Of a stretch of DNA of 64,000 nt, positions 47,716-55,635 are shown in pieces (within the stretch, counting starts at the first letter, position 1; each line of letters opens with the position of its first letter). Source of the DNA: Pseudomonas asuensis (GTDB taxonomy: Bacteria; Pseudomonadota; Gammaproteobacteria; Pseudomonadales; Pseudomonadaceae); the NCBI RefSeq assembly GCF_014646755.1, contig NZ_BMNW01000001.1:788555-852554 (forward strand), read 5' to 3'. Under the pieces are notes generated by a model. It saw only the letters and a program-made list of their open reading frames with translations. It did not search any database and was not told where the DNA came from. Position numbers and translations under genes: made by a program.

Positions 47716-47746
47716 TGGGCTAGCGACAAATGACCCACCGTAACAG

Positions 47747-48211
47747 TCAGGCTTTGCTTGGATCACGCGCCAGTCGATCAATTTCCTCCCGAAATTCGGA
47801 AAGGTCCTGAAACTGTCGGTAGACTGAGGCAAAGCGGATAAAGGCAACCTCATCAAGCTTGCGCAACTCCTCCATGACCAGCTCTCCGACAACCCGAGAC
47901 TTGATCTCACGCTCTCCTGTGGCACGTAGTTTGTGCTTGATGTAGGCAATAGCCTCTTCCAGGCGCTCAATACTGACCGGGCGCTTTTCCAGCGCGCGCT
48001 GCATACCGGCCCTGAGCTTTTCCTCATCGAAGGGCTGGCGAGTACCGTCCTGCTTGATCAGGCGAGGCATGACCAGTTCAGCGGTCTCGAACGTAGTGAA
48101 ACGTTCCTGGCAGTTCAGGCACTCACGACGGCGGCGCACCTGCTCGCCTGCTGCGACCAGGCGTGAGTCGATGACTTTGGTGTCGTGAGCACCGCAAAAA
48201 GGACAGTGCAT
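47747..48211 (-). CDS. nrdR: Transcriptional repressor NrdR
   Basis: NrdR binds NrdR boxes upstream of ribonucleotide reductase genes and senses dATP/ATP. The 154-residue protein has a zinc ribbon with C3, C6, C31 and C34 (MHCPFC; ECLNC), and an ATP-cone domain ([21 protein letters not shown]). ATG 48209-48211 is chosen to keep the zinc ribbon at the N-terminus. The longer upstream reading is not conserved. It lies upstream of the ribD promoter. Confidence 0.97.
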   Translation of the reverse strand: MHCPFCGAHDTKVIDSRLVAAGEQVRRRRECLNCQERFTTFETAELVMPRLIKQDGTRQPFDEEKLRAGMQRALEKRPVSIERLEEAIAYIKHKLRATGEREIKSRVVGELVMEELRKLDEVAFIRFASVYRQFQDLSEFREEIDRLARDPSKA

Positions 48212-48386
48212 ATCAGAAGCAGCCAAAATAAACGGGAGGTCATGGTAGCGCATCCTGCCTGAGAAGGAACCTTGCAAGGCCTCAAGAATCGACAGAACAC
48301 GCCTGGCGCAGCCGTGACACAATCCTCTTCCCGCCGGTCGTAGGTTGTATAAGAATGCGCCGCCGAATCTGCCTGGAGCCGTTGCC

Positions 48387-48833
48387 ATGTCGTTGCGCCC
48401 GCTGTTGCCCGTGTTGTTGATCAGCCTACTTGCAGGCTGCTCTGAAAAGCCTGTTGCGCCGGCTGAGCCTGCCAAGGAGCCCGAGCCGGTTGCCGGTGCA
48501 CCGCGCCCTGGCAATCTGCGTGAGGTCTCTGGAACCCTAAGAACGCCCGATGGCGCCATTGCATCAGGTGCCCAGGTTGAAGTCGCCATGCTGGTTATTG
48601 ACAGCCAGGATCGCCCACAGCGGCTTCTAGCCAGCGAAACACTGACGGGTAACGGTAAGGCTTTGGCATTCCGCCTGCCGTTTAATCCCGAAATATTCCC
48701 TCAGAATGCAAAGGTCGAGCTACATGCTCGCGTCAGCCAGTCCGGCCAGCTGGTCTGCTACCTGGACCCAGTTACTATCAGCCAGCCTAGCAATCAGGTA
48801 CTGGGCGAATTAGTACTGGATCAGAAGCCATGA
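48387..48833 (+). CDS. YbaY-family lipoprotein
   Basis: A 148-residue lipoprotein. The lipobox LLAGCS gives a lipidated cysteine near residue 18, followed by a P/A/E-rich linker and a YbaY-like beta domain ([32 protein letters not shown]). The family is an outer-membrane-tethered beta-sandwich of unknown function, sometimes annotated as pilotin-like. GGAG precedes the ATG at nine bases. Its 3' end overlaps the methyltransferase by 4 bp. Confidence 0.87.
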   Translation: MSLRPLLPVLLISLLAGCSEKPVAPAEPAKEPEPVAGAPRPGNLREVSGTLRTPDGAIASGAQVEVAMLVIDSQDRPQRLLASETLTGNGKALAFRLPFNPEIFPQNAKVELHARVSQSGQLVCYLDPVTISQPSNQVLGELVLDQKP

Positions 48834-49489
48834 TGCCGCCGGCATCCCTGCAGACAGCTTTGCAAGACTTGCTGGGTGATGCCGAGTTGAGTATTCAGTC
48901 ATTGCCAGAATGCGATATCTCACTCTGGCTGGTAGATCCCTCCAATATGGAGCGAGCCTTTTCACCCGAAGAAACCCAGCGCCTATTGAACGCCCCGCCC
49001 TACTGGAGCTTTTGCTGGGCCAGCGGGCTGGTCCTGGCACATTGGCTCGCCGAGCAGCCGGAATGGGTACAGGAAAAGCGCGTTCTTGATTTTGGCAGCG
49101 GCTCAGGGGTAGCTGCAATTGCCGCCGCCAAGGCTGGTGCGGCACAAGTAGTGGCCTGTGACTGCGATCCATTGGCGCTGGCGGCATGCCGGGCAAACGC
49201 GGACTTAAATCAAGTGATACTTGAGTATTCAGATGACTTCTTTGCCGAGACCGATCAGTTCGACCTGATCATCGTGGCAGACATACTGTATGACCGCGCC
49301 AACCTTCCTTTACTGGACAACTTTTTGAGTCGTGGCGAAGAGGTATTGGTCGCAGACTCTCGCGTTAAGAACTTCGATCACCCGAACTATACCGCCCTGG
49401 CTACAAGAGAGGCCTGCACTTGGCCAGACCTTGCCGAACCGGCCGAATTCAGGTGGGTTAACCTCTACCACGCACAACGTGCCCGCTGA
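48830..49489 (+). CDS. Class I SAM-dependent methyltransferase (protein-lysine MTase-like)
   Basis: A 219-residue cytoplasmic methyltransferase. The SAM loop VLDFGSGSGVAAIAAAKAGA and the acidic VVACDCDPLAL strand, then the motif IIVADILYDRANL, resemble the PrmA and electron-transfer-flavoprotein-lysine methyltransferase group. The substrate is not known. It is translationally coupled to the YbaY gene by an ATGA overlap and is 64 bp before the thioredoxin gene. Confidence 0.87.
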   Translation: MMPPASLQTALQDLLGDAELSIQSLPECDISLWLVDPSNMERAFSPEETQRLLNAPPYWSFCWASGLVLAHWLAEQPEWVQEKRVLDFGSGSGVAAIAAAKAGAAQVVACDCDPLALAACRANADLNQVILEYSDDFFAETDQFDLIIVADILYDRANLPLLDNFLSRGEEVLVADSRVKNFDHPNYTALATREACTWPDLAEPAEFRWVNLYHAQRAR

Positions 49490-49552
49490 AGGTTGTTTTC
49501 GGCAGGCGCGTCTCCACATATAGTTCCATCTTTTCGTTATCCGAGTCTGTCT

Positions 49553-50425
49553 ATGAGCCAGGACACGCCCTACATTTTTGATGCGACGCTTGAGAACTTC
49601 GAACAGAAGGTTATAGAGCAGTCATTCAACACGCCCGTACTGGTCGATTTTTGGGCCGAGTGGTGCGCTCCCTGTAAAGTACTCATGCCCATGCTGGCCA
49701 GCATTACCGAGTCCTTTGGCGGTGCTCTGCATCTGGCCAAGGTCAATTGCGACATCGAGCAGGAGCTGGTGATGCGTTTCGGCATTCGCAGCCTGCCTAC
49801 GGTTGTCCTGTTCAAAGACGGCCAACCCGTCGACGGTTTTGCAGGCGCACAGCCTGAATCTGCCGTTCGCGCTATGCTGGAGCCGCACGTACAGGCACCT
49901 GCGCCTGAAAGCGACAACCCGCTGGAAGCCGCGCAACTGCTGTTTAATGAAGGTCGAGCGGGAGAAGCCGAGGCCGTCCTCAAGCAGTTATTGAGTGAAG
50001 ACAATACCAATGCCCCCGCCCTGATCCTCTATGCGCGTTGCCTTGCTGAGCGCGGCGAGCTGGACGAAGCTGAAACCGTACTAGGGGCGGTCACAGGTGA
50101 TGATCACAAGCAGGCACTGGCAGGTGCAAAAGCACAGCTGACCTTCCTGCGCCAGGCTGCCAGCCTGCCCGACACAGCAGACCTGAAGGCCCGTCTGGCG
50201 CAGAATCCTTCCGATGATGAGGCAACTTACCAACTCGCCATTCAGCAGTTAGCGCGTCAGCAATATGAGGCTGCCCTGGAAGCCCTGCTCAAGCTGTTCA
50301 TGCGCAATCGCTCCTATGGCGAGGATTTACCTCGCAAGACCATGGTGCAGGTGTTCGATCTGCTTGGTAATGAGCATCCGCTGGTTGCGACCTACCGTCG
50401 CCGTCTTTATCAGGCGCTTTACTGA
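49553..50425 (+). CDS. YbbN/CnoX-type thioredoxin-TPR co-chaperone
   Basis: A 290-residue protein with an N-terminal thioredoxin fold, active-site WCAPC at about residues 37-41, and a C-terminal TPR domain (about 120-280). The protein family (CnoX) transfers oxidatively damaged clients to GroEL. This copy keeps CxxC, unlike E. coli YbbN, so it could also act as a thiol reductant. The start ATG 49553 is supported by the thioredoxin N-terminus. Its 3' end overlaps the convergent small gene by 7 bp. Confidence 0.92.
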   Translation: MSQDTPYIFDATLENFEQKVIEQSFNTPVLVDFWAEWCAPCKVLMPMLASITESFGGALHLAKVNCDIEQELVMRFGIRSLPTVVLFKDGQPVDGFAGAQPESAVRAMLEPHVQAPAPESDNPLEAAQLLFNEGRAGEAEAVLKQLLSEDNTNAPALILYARCLAERGELDEAETVLGAVTGDDHKQALAGAKAQLTFLRQAASLPDTADLKARLAQNPSDDEATYQLAIQQLARQQYEAALEALLKLFMRNRSYGEDLPRKTMVQVFDLLGNEHPLVATYRRRLYQALY

Positions 50426-50796
50426 TTGCCGCTGGGCGTTGGCTTCTGGCCAGCGCCTACCCATACAAAGACTTGCGCCTCATTTGTTTTTTCAATCCGA
50501 ATATTTGGATTGTGCCGCAGCCGTACGATCAACTGCTTGGCTGAACCCACGTTGCCTGCCAACTTTTCCAATAGGCTCAAAAGATGGGGCCCTTCGATAC
50601 GCTGCTCCTGTTGGACCAGTGCAAGTACTGACTCCCACAAGGGATCACTATGGGCCCTGGTAACCGGCGCAGTTTCCTTGGGCTGAGCGGGCGCTGTATG
50701 AGCCAGCCCCTCCGCCAGACGACTCCAGTCCTCTGGCTCCAGCTCAATTGTCAGATCTACTGGCCAAGCGCCTATTTTCCCTTGGATACGAATCAT
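50419..50796 (-). CDS. Conserved hypothetical protein (PA4062-like)
   Basis: A 125-residue cytoplasmic protein with no signal peptide or membrane segment. The N-terminus (MIRIQGKIGAWPVDLTIELEPEDWSRLAE) is beta-rich. The middle (about 45-90) is helical with a proline/threonine linker, and the end carries a small beta segment. It corresponds by position to PA4062, but I do not recognise a domain. It converges with the YbbN gene and lies 77 bp before the Zur-like box on the other strand. Confidence 0.7.
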   Translation of the reverse strand: MIRIQGKIGAWPVDLTIELEPEDWSRLAEGLAHTAPAQPKETAPVTRAHSDPLWESVLALVQQEQRIEGPHLLSLLEKLAGNVGSAKQLIVRLRHNPNIRIEKTNEAQVFVWVGAGQKPTPSGNQ

Positions 50797-50873
50797 CGTT
50801 TATCGCCTTTCCTGAGTCCTCCCTCATCATGCCATGTGCTCAGGTTAAGGGCATTCCTATTGCGGCCATGTTT

Positions 50874-50894
50874 TGTTACGACATAACATATAAT
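50874..50894 (+). promoter_or_regulatory. Zur-like operator over the -10 of the zinc cluster
   Basis: TGTTACGACATAACA at 50874-50888 is a TGTTA-N5-TAACA inverted repeat, matching the half-sites of the proteobacterial Zur box. TATAAT follows at 50889-50894. Zur bound with zinc would cover the promoter, fitting repression of the downstream genes when zinc is plentiful. Confidence 0.75.
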
Positions 50895-50917
50895 CAAATC
50901 CATCAATGGAGCTGACT

Positions 50918-51520
50918 ATGCGTTCGTTGCTGCTTGCCCTGCCGTTTGCCGTACTGCCCCTTACTGTTGCCTATGCCCATGACGAGCATGATCATGCACA
51001 TGGAAGCCTGGGCGCCCATGAACATGGAGTCGCACAGCTCAACGTTGCACTGGATAACAACTCATTGGAGCTGGAGCTGCACAGCCCTGCCATGAACCTG
51101 GTGGGCTTCGAGCATAAGGCCCAATCGGATCAGGATAAAAAAGCTGTCGAAATGGCCAAGCAACAACTGGCCAACCCTATAACCCTATTCGGCATTCCAG
51201 CGGCTGCAGGCTGCAAAGTCAGCAAGACCGACCTGGACAGCCCTCTGTTTGGTGGCGCTGAAGAACATCATGACCACGGGCATGATAATCAGGCCCATGG
51301 CAGCCATGCCAAGAGTGAGCATGACCACGAACATGCTCACAGTGATATTGACGCTGACTATACCTTGACCTGCGAAAACCCAAAGGCGCTGACGGCGCTG
51401 GATCTTGCTGGCCTGTTCAAGCAATTCCCAGCCACGCACAAGGTCAATGTTCAGGCCATTACCGCTCAAGGCCAGAAGGGTGAAGAGCTGACGCCCACCC
51501 AAACTCGCCTCGCGCTATAA
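50918..51520 (+). CDS. DUF2796 histidine-rich periplasmic protein
   Basis: A 200-residue exported protein with a signal peptide ending near VAYAHDEHDH. It has two histidine-rich stretches, near residues 20-40 and 115-145, that could bind zinc or another divalent metal. The start ATG 50918 has GGAG just upstream. It is the PA4063 equivalent and the first gene of the cluster with ABC ATPase, permease and DUF3299 protein. It may capture zinc in the periplasm, by family and operator context. Confidence 0.9.
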   Translation: MRSLLLALPFAVLPLTVAYAHDEHDHAHGSLGAHEHGVAQLNVALDNNSLELELHSPAMNLVGFEHKAQSDQDKKAVEMAKQQLANPITLFGIPAAAGCKVSKTDLDSPLFGGAEEHHDHGHDNQAHGSHAKSEHDHEHAHSDIDADYTLTCENPKALTALDLAGLFKQFPATHKVNVQAITAQGQKGEELTPTQTRLAL

Positions 51521-51581
51521 CCACTCTCCTTACGACGGGTAGCCTTCTTTGGCTACCTGTTCTTCTTATGCCAAGGCCACC

Positions 51582-52289
51582 ATGAGCGTATTGATCGAAC
51601 TCAACGACCTGGGCTTCGCCTGGCCCGGTCAACCGGAGCTACTGGACATTCCACACTTTCAGCTACAGCGCGGAGAGACCTTGTTTCTAAAGGGTCCTTC
51701 CGGTAGCGGCAAGACAACACTGCTGGGTCTGCTCGGCGGCGTAAACAAGCCAAGCCGTGGTATGGTCAGACTGCTGGAGCAGGATCTTACAACCCTGTCG
51801 GCAGCGCGCCGTGATCACTTCCGTGTAGACCACACAGGCTATATTTTTCAGCAGTTCAACCTTCTGCCCTTTTTATCCGTTCAGGAAAATGTCGAACTGC
51901 CCTGTCACTTCTCGGCTCTGCGCTCACAGCGTGCCAAGGAGCGCCACGGCAGTCAGGCAGAAGCAGCGCGCGCCTTGCTTTCTGCGCTGGGCCTGGGCGA
52001 GCGTGCTTTAGGGGAGCGCCGCGCAGGCGTCCTGTCCATTGGGCAACAGCAGCGTGTAGCCGCCGCGCGCGCATTGATAGGCCAGCCCGAGCTTGTCATT
52101 GCTGATGAACCCACTTCTGCACTCGATGCCGATACACGCGAAGCCTTCTTGAATCTTTTGTTTGCCGAATGCCGCGCCGCTGGCTCAAGCCTTCTCTTTG
52201 TCAGTCATGACCAAGGCCTGGCTTCGCTTTTTGACCGTAGCCTATCCCTGCTTGAACTCAACCGCGCCGCGCGCCCGGCAGAGGTGTGA
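51582..52289 (+). CDS. ABC transporter ATP-binding protein (MacB/LolD-like)
   Basis: A 235-residue ATPase with Walker A GPSGSGKTT, the Q-loop, the signature LSIGQQQR (with I in place of G), Walker B LVIADEPTSALD and a H-loop. This is the LolD/MacB group that pairs with FtsX-like permeases. The start ATG 51582 is chosen; the 11-residue upstream part lacks homology. It runs directly into the permease gene (1 bp apart) and follows the zinc-binding DUF2796 gene. The transported substrate is unknown. Confidence 0.93.
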   Translation: MSVLIELNDLGFAWPGQPELLDIPHFQLQRGETLFLKGPSGSGKTTLLGLLGGVNKPSRGMVRLLEQDLTTLSAARRDHFRVDHTGYIFQQFNLLPFLSVQENVELPCHFSALRSQRAKERHGSQAEAARALLSALGLGERALGERRAGVLSIGQQQRVAAARALIGQPELVIADEPTSALDADTREAFLNLLFAECRAAGSSLLFVSHDQGLASLFDRSLSLLELNRAARPAEV

Positions 52290-52290
52290 G

Positions 52291-53553
52291 ATGTACTTGT
52301 TTCGACTGGCCCTTGCCAGCCTTTCCAATCGCCGCTTTACTGCCTTTCTAACCGTTTTAGCCATTGCCTTATCGGCCTGCCTTCTACTGGCAGTCGAGCG
52401 CGTTAGAACCGAAGCCAAAGCCAGCTTTGCCAGTACCATTTCCGGAACAGACCTTGTTGTCGGGGCACGCTCTGGCTCGGTCAACCTGCTCTTGTATTCG
52501 GTGTTTCGCATTGGCAATGCCACCAACAATATCCGCTGGGACAGCTATACCCAGCTTGCCGAGAACCCTAAGGTCAAATGGGCCATTCCGCTTTCGCTGG
52601 GCGACTCTCATCGTGGCTATCGCGTGCTAGGTACCAATCAGGCCTATTTCGAGCATTATCACTACGGTCGCAATCAGGCGTTAAAGCTGAGCGAGGGCAA
52701 GCCTTTCGAGGATATCTATGATGTGGTGCTTGGTGCCGAGGTAGCAGAGGCCCTACATTACAAACTGGGTGACCATATCGTCCTGGCCCACGGCGTCAGC
52801 ACTATCAGCCTAGTCGAGCATGGCGACAAACCTTTTACCGTAGTTGGCATACTTGCGCGAACAGGTACGCCTGTAGACCGAACGCTGCATATTTCCCTTG
52901 AGGGCATGGAAGCTCTGCATGTGGACTGGCAGAACGGTGCGCCAGCCCGGGGCGAAGGCAAGATCAGCGCAGAGCAGGCCCGTCAGCTGGATTTGACACC
53001 CAAGGCGATTACCGCCGTGCTGCTCGGCCTCAACAGCAAAGTTGCCACCTTCGGGCTTCAGCGTGCCATCAATGAATATCGTGGAGAGCCGCTGATGGCA
53101 ATCTTGCCGGGCGTAGCTCTTCAAGAACTCTGGAGCCTGATGGGCACCGCTGAGCAAGCGCTATTTATCGTATCACTGTTTGTTGTTCTCACCGGTCTGA
53201 TCGGTATGCTGACTGCTATTCTGACCAGCCTTAACGAACGGCGCCGGGAGATGGCCATTCTGCGTTCGGTAGGTGCCCGCCCATGGCATATCTTCAGCTT
53301 GCTGGTAGCAGAGGCGTTTGCGCTGGCATTGGCAGGCGTGGTGTCCGGGCTTGCACTTCTCTATGTGGCTATTGCTATCGCACAAGCCCCCGTACAAGCT
53401 TACTATGGCCTGTATCTGCCTCTGGAATGGCCGTCCCGTTATGAGTGGACGTTACTTGGCGGCATCCTGATCGCCGCGCTGCTGATGGGCTGTGTTCCTG
53501 CTTGGCGCGCTTACCGTCAATCCCTGGCTGACGGCCTGTCCGTTCGCCTGTAA
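52291..53553 (+). CDS. FtsX-like ABC permease
   Basis: A 420-residue inner-membrane permease with one N-terminal transmembrane helix, a periplasmic domain of about 200 residues, and three C-terminal helices (about 295-320, 345-375, 390-410). The FtsX/MacB pattern (LNERRREMAILRSVGARPWHIFSLL) is present. It has only one N-terminal helix before the periplasmic domain, as in MacB-type mechanotransmission transporters. Its partner ATPase is immediately upstream and its stop overlaps the next reading by 1 bp. Confidence 0.92.
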   Translation: MYLFRLALASLSNRRFTAFLTVLAIALSACLLLAVERVRTEAKASFASTISGTDLVVGARSGSVNLLLYSVFRIGNATNNIRWDSYTQLAENPKVKWAIPLSLGDSHRGYRVLGTNQAYFEHYHYGRNQALKLSEGKPFEDIYDVVLGAEVAEALHYKLGDHIVLAHGVSTISLVEHGDKPFTVVGILARTGTPVDRTLHISLEGMEALHVDWQNGAPARGEGKISAEQARQLDLTPKAITAVLLGLNSKVATFGLQRAINEYRGEPLMAILPGVALQELWSLMGTAEQALFIVSLFVVLTGLIGMLTAILTSLNERRREMAILRSVGARPWHIFSLLVAEAFALALAGVVSGLALLYVAIAIAQAPVQAYYGLYLPLEWPSRYEWTLLGGILIAALLMGCVPAWRAYRQSLADGLSVRL

Positions 53554-53573
53554 TGTTAAAGACCGGAGGGTCC

Positions 53574-54062
53574 ATGTATCGAGTGCTGCTGGTGCTTGCC
53601 TTGTTGTTTACTTCACCAATCTGGGCAGCGCCTCGCACGCTTTCATGGGGAGAGTTGATCCCGGAAGGCGCACCACCTCCTCCACCACCGATTCCCCTGC
53701 ATCAGGGCTCACTGGATGAGAGCGGGCCAGCTGCTTTGCAGCAGTCACCCAATGCACCTGTGGTAAAAGCCCTGGAAGGGCAGGAAATCAAACTACCCGG
53801 CTACATCGTGCCGATCATGGTGTCTGAAAAAGGCGAGGTTACCGAGTTTCTGCTCGTACCGTATTACGGAGCCTGTATCCACGTACCTCCGCCACCGTCC
53901 AACCAGATTGTCTATGTCAAAGGGGCTAAAGGCGTCGAGTTGGCTCAACTGCATCTTCCCTACTGGGTGGAAGGGACTCTACATGTCGACTCGGCCAGTA
54001 CGGACATGGCCGAGGTGGGCTATCAGATGCAAGCCTCTCAGGTGACACATTATTCGCTGTAA
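53574..54062 (+). CDS. DUF3299 exported protein
   Basis: A 162-residue protein with a signal peptide (LLVLALLFTSPIWAA) followed by a proline run (PPPPPP) and the DUF3299 core (LPGYIVPIMVSEKGEVTEFLLVPYYGACIHVPPPPSNQIV). A single cysteine sits in YYGACIHV. ATG 53574 follows GGAGG. It ends the four-gene zinc-type cluster and corresponds to PA4066. Function not known. Confidence 0.88.
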   Translation: MYRVLLVLALLFTSPIWAAPRTLSWGELIPEGAPPPPPPIPLHQGSLDESGPAALQQSPNAPVVKALEGQEIKLPGYIVPIMVSEKGEVTEFLLVPYYGACIHVPPPPSNQIVYVKGAKGVELAQLHLPYWVEGTLHVDSASTDMAEVGYQMQASQVTHYSL

Positions 54063-54073
54063 TCAGCGTTTCA

Positions 54074-54122
54074 TTGAGCCAAGTCAACATATGATGCACT
54101 TCTCATCCTTAACATGTCGTTA
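54074..54122 (+). promoter_or_regulatory. ANR/FNR-like box and -10 of the oprG promoter
   Basis: TTGAGCCAAGTCAA (54074-54087) matches TTGAT-N4-ATCAA at eight of ten positions. TAACAT at 54110-54115 would place the start site near 54122 and the box centre at -41.5, the class II spacing. ANR-dependent oprG expression is known in P. aeruginosa; the site here is inferred. Confidence 0.7.
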
Positions 54123-54152
54123 GCTAACTAAACACATGCTTTGGAGTGCACC

Positions 54153-54836
54153 ATGCGTAAGCTGCCCCTAACTGCCGCCCTGCTGGCCCTCACCGCTGTC
54201 TCGCCTGTTGCTTTTGCCCACCAGGCTGGCGACATCATCATCCGTGCCGGCGCGGCCACAGTGGATCCACATGAAGACAGCGGCAATATTTCGGCCGCTG
54301 CAGCAGGTGGCAAGGTCGCGGGTACCAAGGCAACAGTGGATTCCGACACCCAGCTTGGCTTGGCGGCAGCCTATATGATCACCGACCATGTAGGTATTGA
54401 GCTGCTGGCCGCTACCCCGTTCAACCACCGGATCGGCGTAAAAGGTTTAGGTGCGCTGGATGGCAAACTGGCAGACGTCAAGCAGCTGCCGCCAACCCTG
54501 TCACTTCAGTATTATCCGCTCAATCCTCAGTCGCGCCTTCAGCCGTATGTAGGTGCAGGTATCAACTACACTCTTTTCTTCGACGAGGATCTGACCAGTA
54601 GCCGCAAATCTGCAGCAGGCGGTGGTTTCAGCAATCTGAGCCTGGATAACTCCTGGGGTTATGCGTTACAGGCAGGTGTGGATTATCAGCTGACCGACCA
54701 CCTACTTTTCAACGCAGCCGTCTGGTATGCCGATATTGACACAAAGGCAACTGCCGACTCGGCCTTAGGCCGTGTCAAGGTTGATGTCGACATCGATCCG
54801 TGGGTCTACATGGTTGGTCTAGGCTATAAGTTTTAA
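54153..54836 (+). CDS. oprG: Outer-membrane protein OmpW/OprG
   Basis: A 227-residue eight-stranded barrel of the OmpW family, with a signal peptide ending near VAFAHQ. It has the barrel strands of the family (QLGLAAAYMITDHVGIELLAATPF; LSLQYYPLNPQSRLQPYVGAGINYT) and the C-terminal aromatic end GLGYKF. OprG carries small hydrophobic or amino-acid solutes. ATG 54153 is preceded by TTGGAG. It is PA4067 by position and its ANR-like promoter fits known anaerobic induction. Confidence 0.95.
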   Translation: MRKLPLTAALLALTAVSPVAFAHQAGDIIIRAGAATVDPHEDSGNISAAAAGGKVAGTKATVDSDTQLGLAAAYMITDHVGIELLAATPFNHRIGVKGLGALDGKLADVKQLPPTLSLQYYPLNPQSRLQPYVGAGINYTLFFDEDLTSSRKSAAGGGFSNLSLDNSWGYALQAGVDYQLTDHLLFNAAVWYADIDTKATADSALGRVKVDVDIDPWVYMVGLGYKF

Positions 54837-54849
54837 TTAACACCTACAA

Positions 54850-54878
54850 AAAAGGCCTTCATTTGAGGGCCTTCTTTG
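54850..54878. terminator. Bidirectional terminator between oprG and rnfH
   Basis: AAGGCC (54852-54857) pairs with GGCCTT (54868-54873). The minus strand has a strong six-T run after the stem, and the plus strand has CTTTG. It serves two convergent genes. Confidence 0.85.
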
Positions 54879-54886
54879 TAGCTATG

Positions 54887-55201
54887 CTAACCCGCCGCGC
54901 CATCCTTTCTGGCTTTTGCCAACTCAGCGCGCCGCTTGCGGGCTTCCTTAGGATCAGCGATTAACGGTCGATAAAGCTCGACTCGGTCTCCTGACTCCAA
55001 AACTCGAACATCCGGATCAGGGACAATCCTTCCAAATAGCCCGATAGCCAATGTATCAACAGGCACTTCAGGAAAGCGCTCGGCCATACCAGACAGTTTC
55101 ACAGCGTGACGTACAGTGGTGCCCATTGGGACTTCCAGTGCAATCAGCGCCTGATCACTTGGCAAGGCCAGGGCAACTTCGATCTTTATCAGCTCAGCCA
55201 T
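54887..55201 (-). CDS. rnfH: RnfH-family ubiquitin-like protein
   Basis: A 104-residue beta-grasp protein. The core (IKIEVALALPSDQALIALEVPMGTTVRHAVK; GLFGRIVPDPDVRVLESGDRVELYRPL) fits the RnfH family. The C-terminal tail is rich in K, R and A. The gene overlaps ratA by 8 bp, the conserved ratA-rnfH pair. The start ATG 55199-55201 is the family start. Confidence 0.92.
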   Translation of the reverse strand: MAELIKIEVALALPSDQALIALEVPMGTTVRHAVKLSGMAERFPEVPVDTLAIGLFGRIVPDPDVRVLESGDRVELYRPLIADPKEARKRRAELAKARKDGAAG

Positions 55202-55628
55202 ACAGCTGCTTGGCCCGCTGGCAGAACGCATCAACCATGGTATTTGCGGCCTGATTGAATAAAGGCCCCAAGGTTGCCCGAATCAGGGCTCCCTGATACT
55301 CGAACGATAAATCAAGCGAAATCTTGCAGGCCTTTTCACCCAGCGCCTTGAACTGCCAAACGCCATGCAACTGGCTAAAAGGTCCTTTTTCCAGATCCAT
55401 AATGATGCATTGATCAGGCGTCAAAGTGTTACGCGTCGTAAACTGCTGACTTAGCCCACCCTTGGCGACCGTCAATCCTGCACGCATTTCATTTTCGCCC
55501 TGCTCTAGGATCTGGGCAGACGAGCACCAAGGCAGAAACTCAGGATAACGCTCCACATCATTCACCAGCGCATAAAGCGCCGATGCAGGGTAAGGCAGTA
55601 AAGCCGAGCGTTGTATATGCGTAGTCAT
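55194..55628 (-). CDS. ratA: Ribosome-associated START-domain protein RatA
   Basis: A 144-residue protein of the COQ10/START superfamily. It has the START strands SALLPYPASALYALVNDVERYPEFLPWC and the hydrophobic pocket residues. Proteobacterial RatA is thought to affect 70S formation or quinone function. ATG 55626-55628 is chosen from the family N-terminus. It is upstream of rnfH, with overlapping ends. Confidence 0.92.
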   Translation of the reverse strand: MTTHIQRSALLPYPASALYALVNDVERYPEFLPWCSSAQILEQGENEMRAGLTVAKGGLSQQFTTRNTLTPDQCIIMDLEKGPFSQLHGVWQFKALGEKACKISLDLSFEYQGALIRATLGPLFNQAANTMVDAFCQRAKQLYG

Positions 55629-55635
55629 TGGTACC

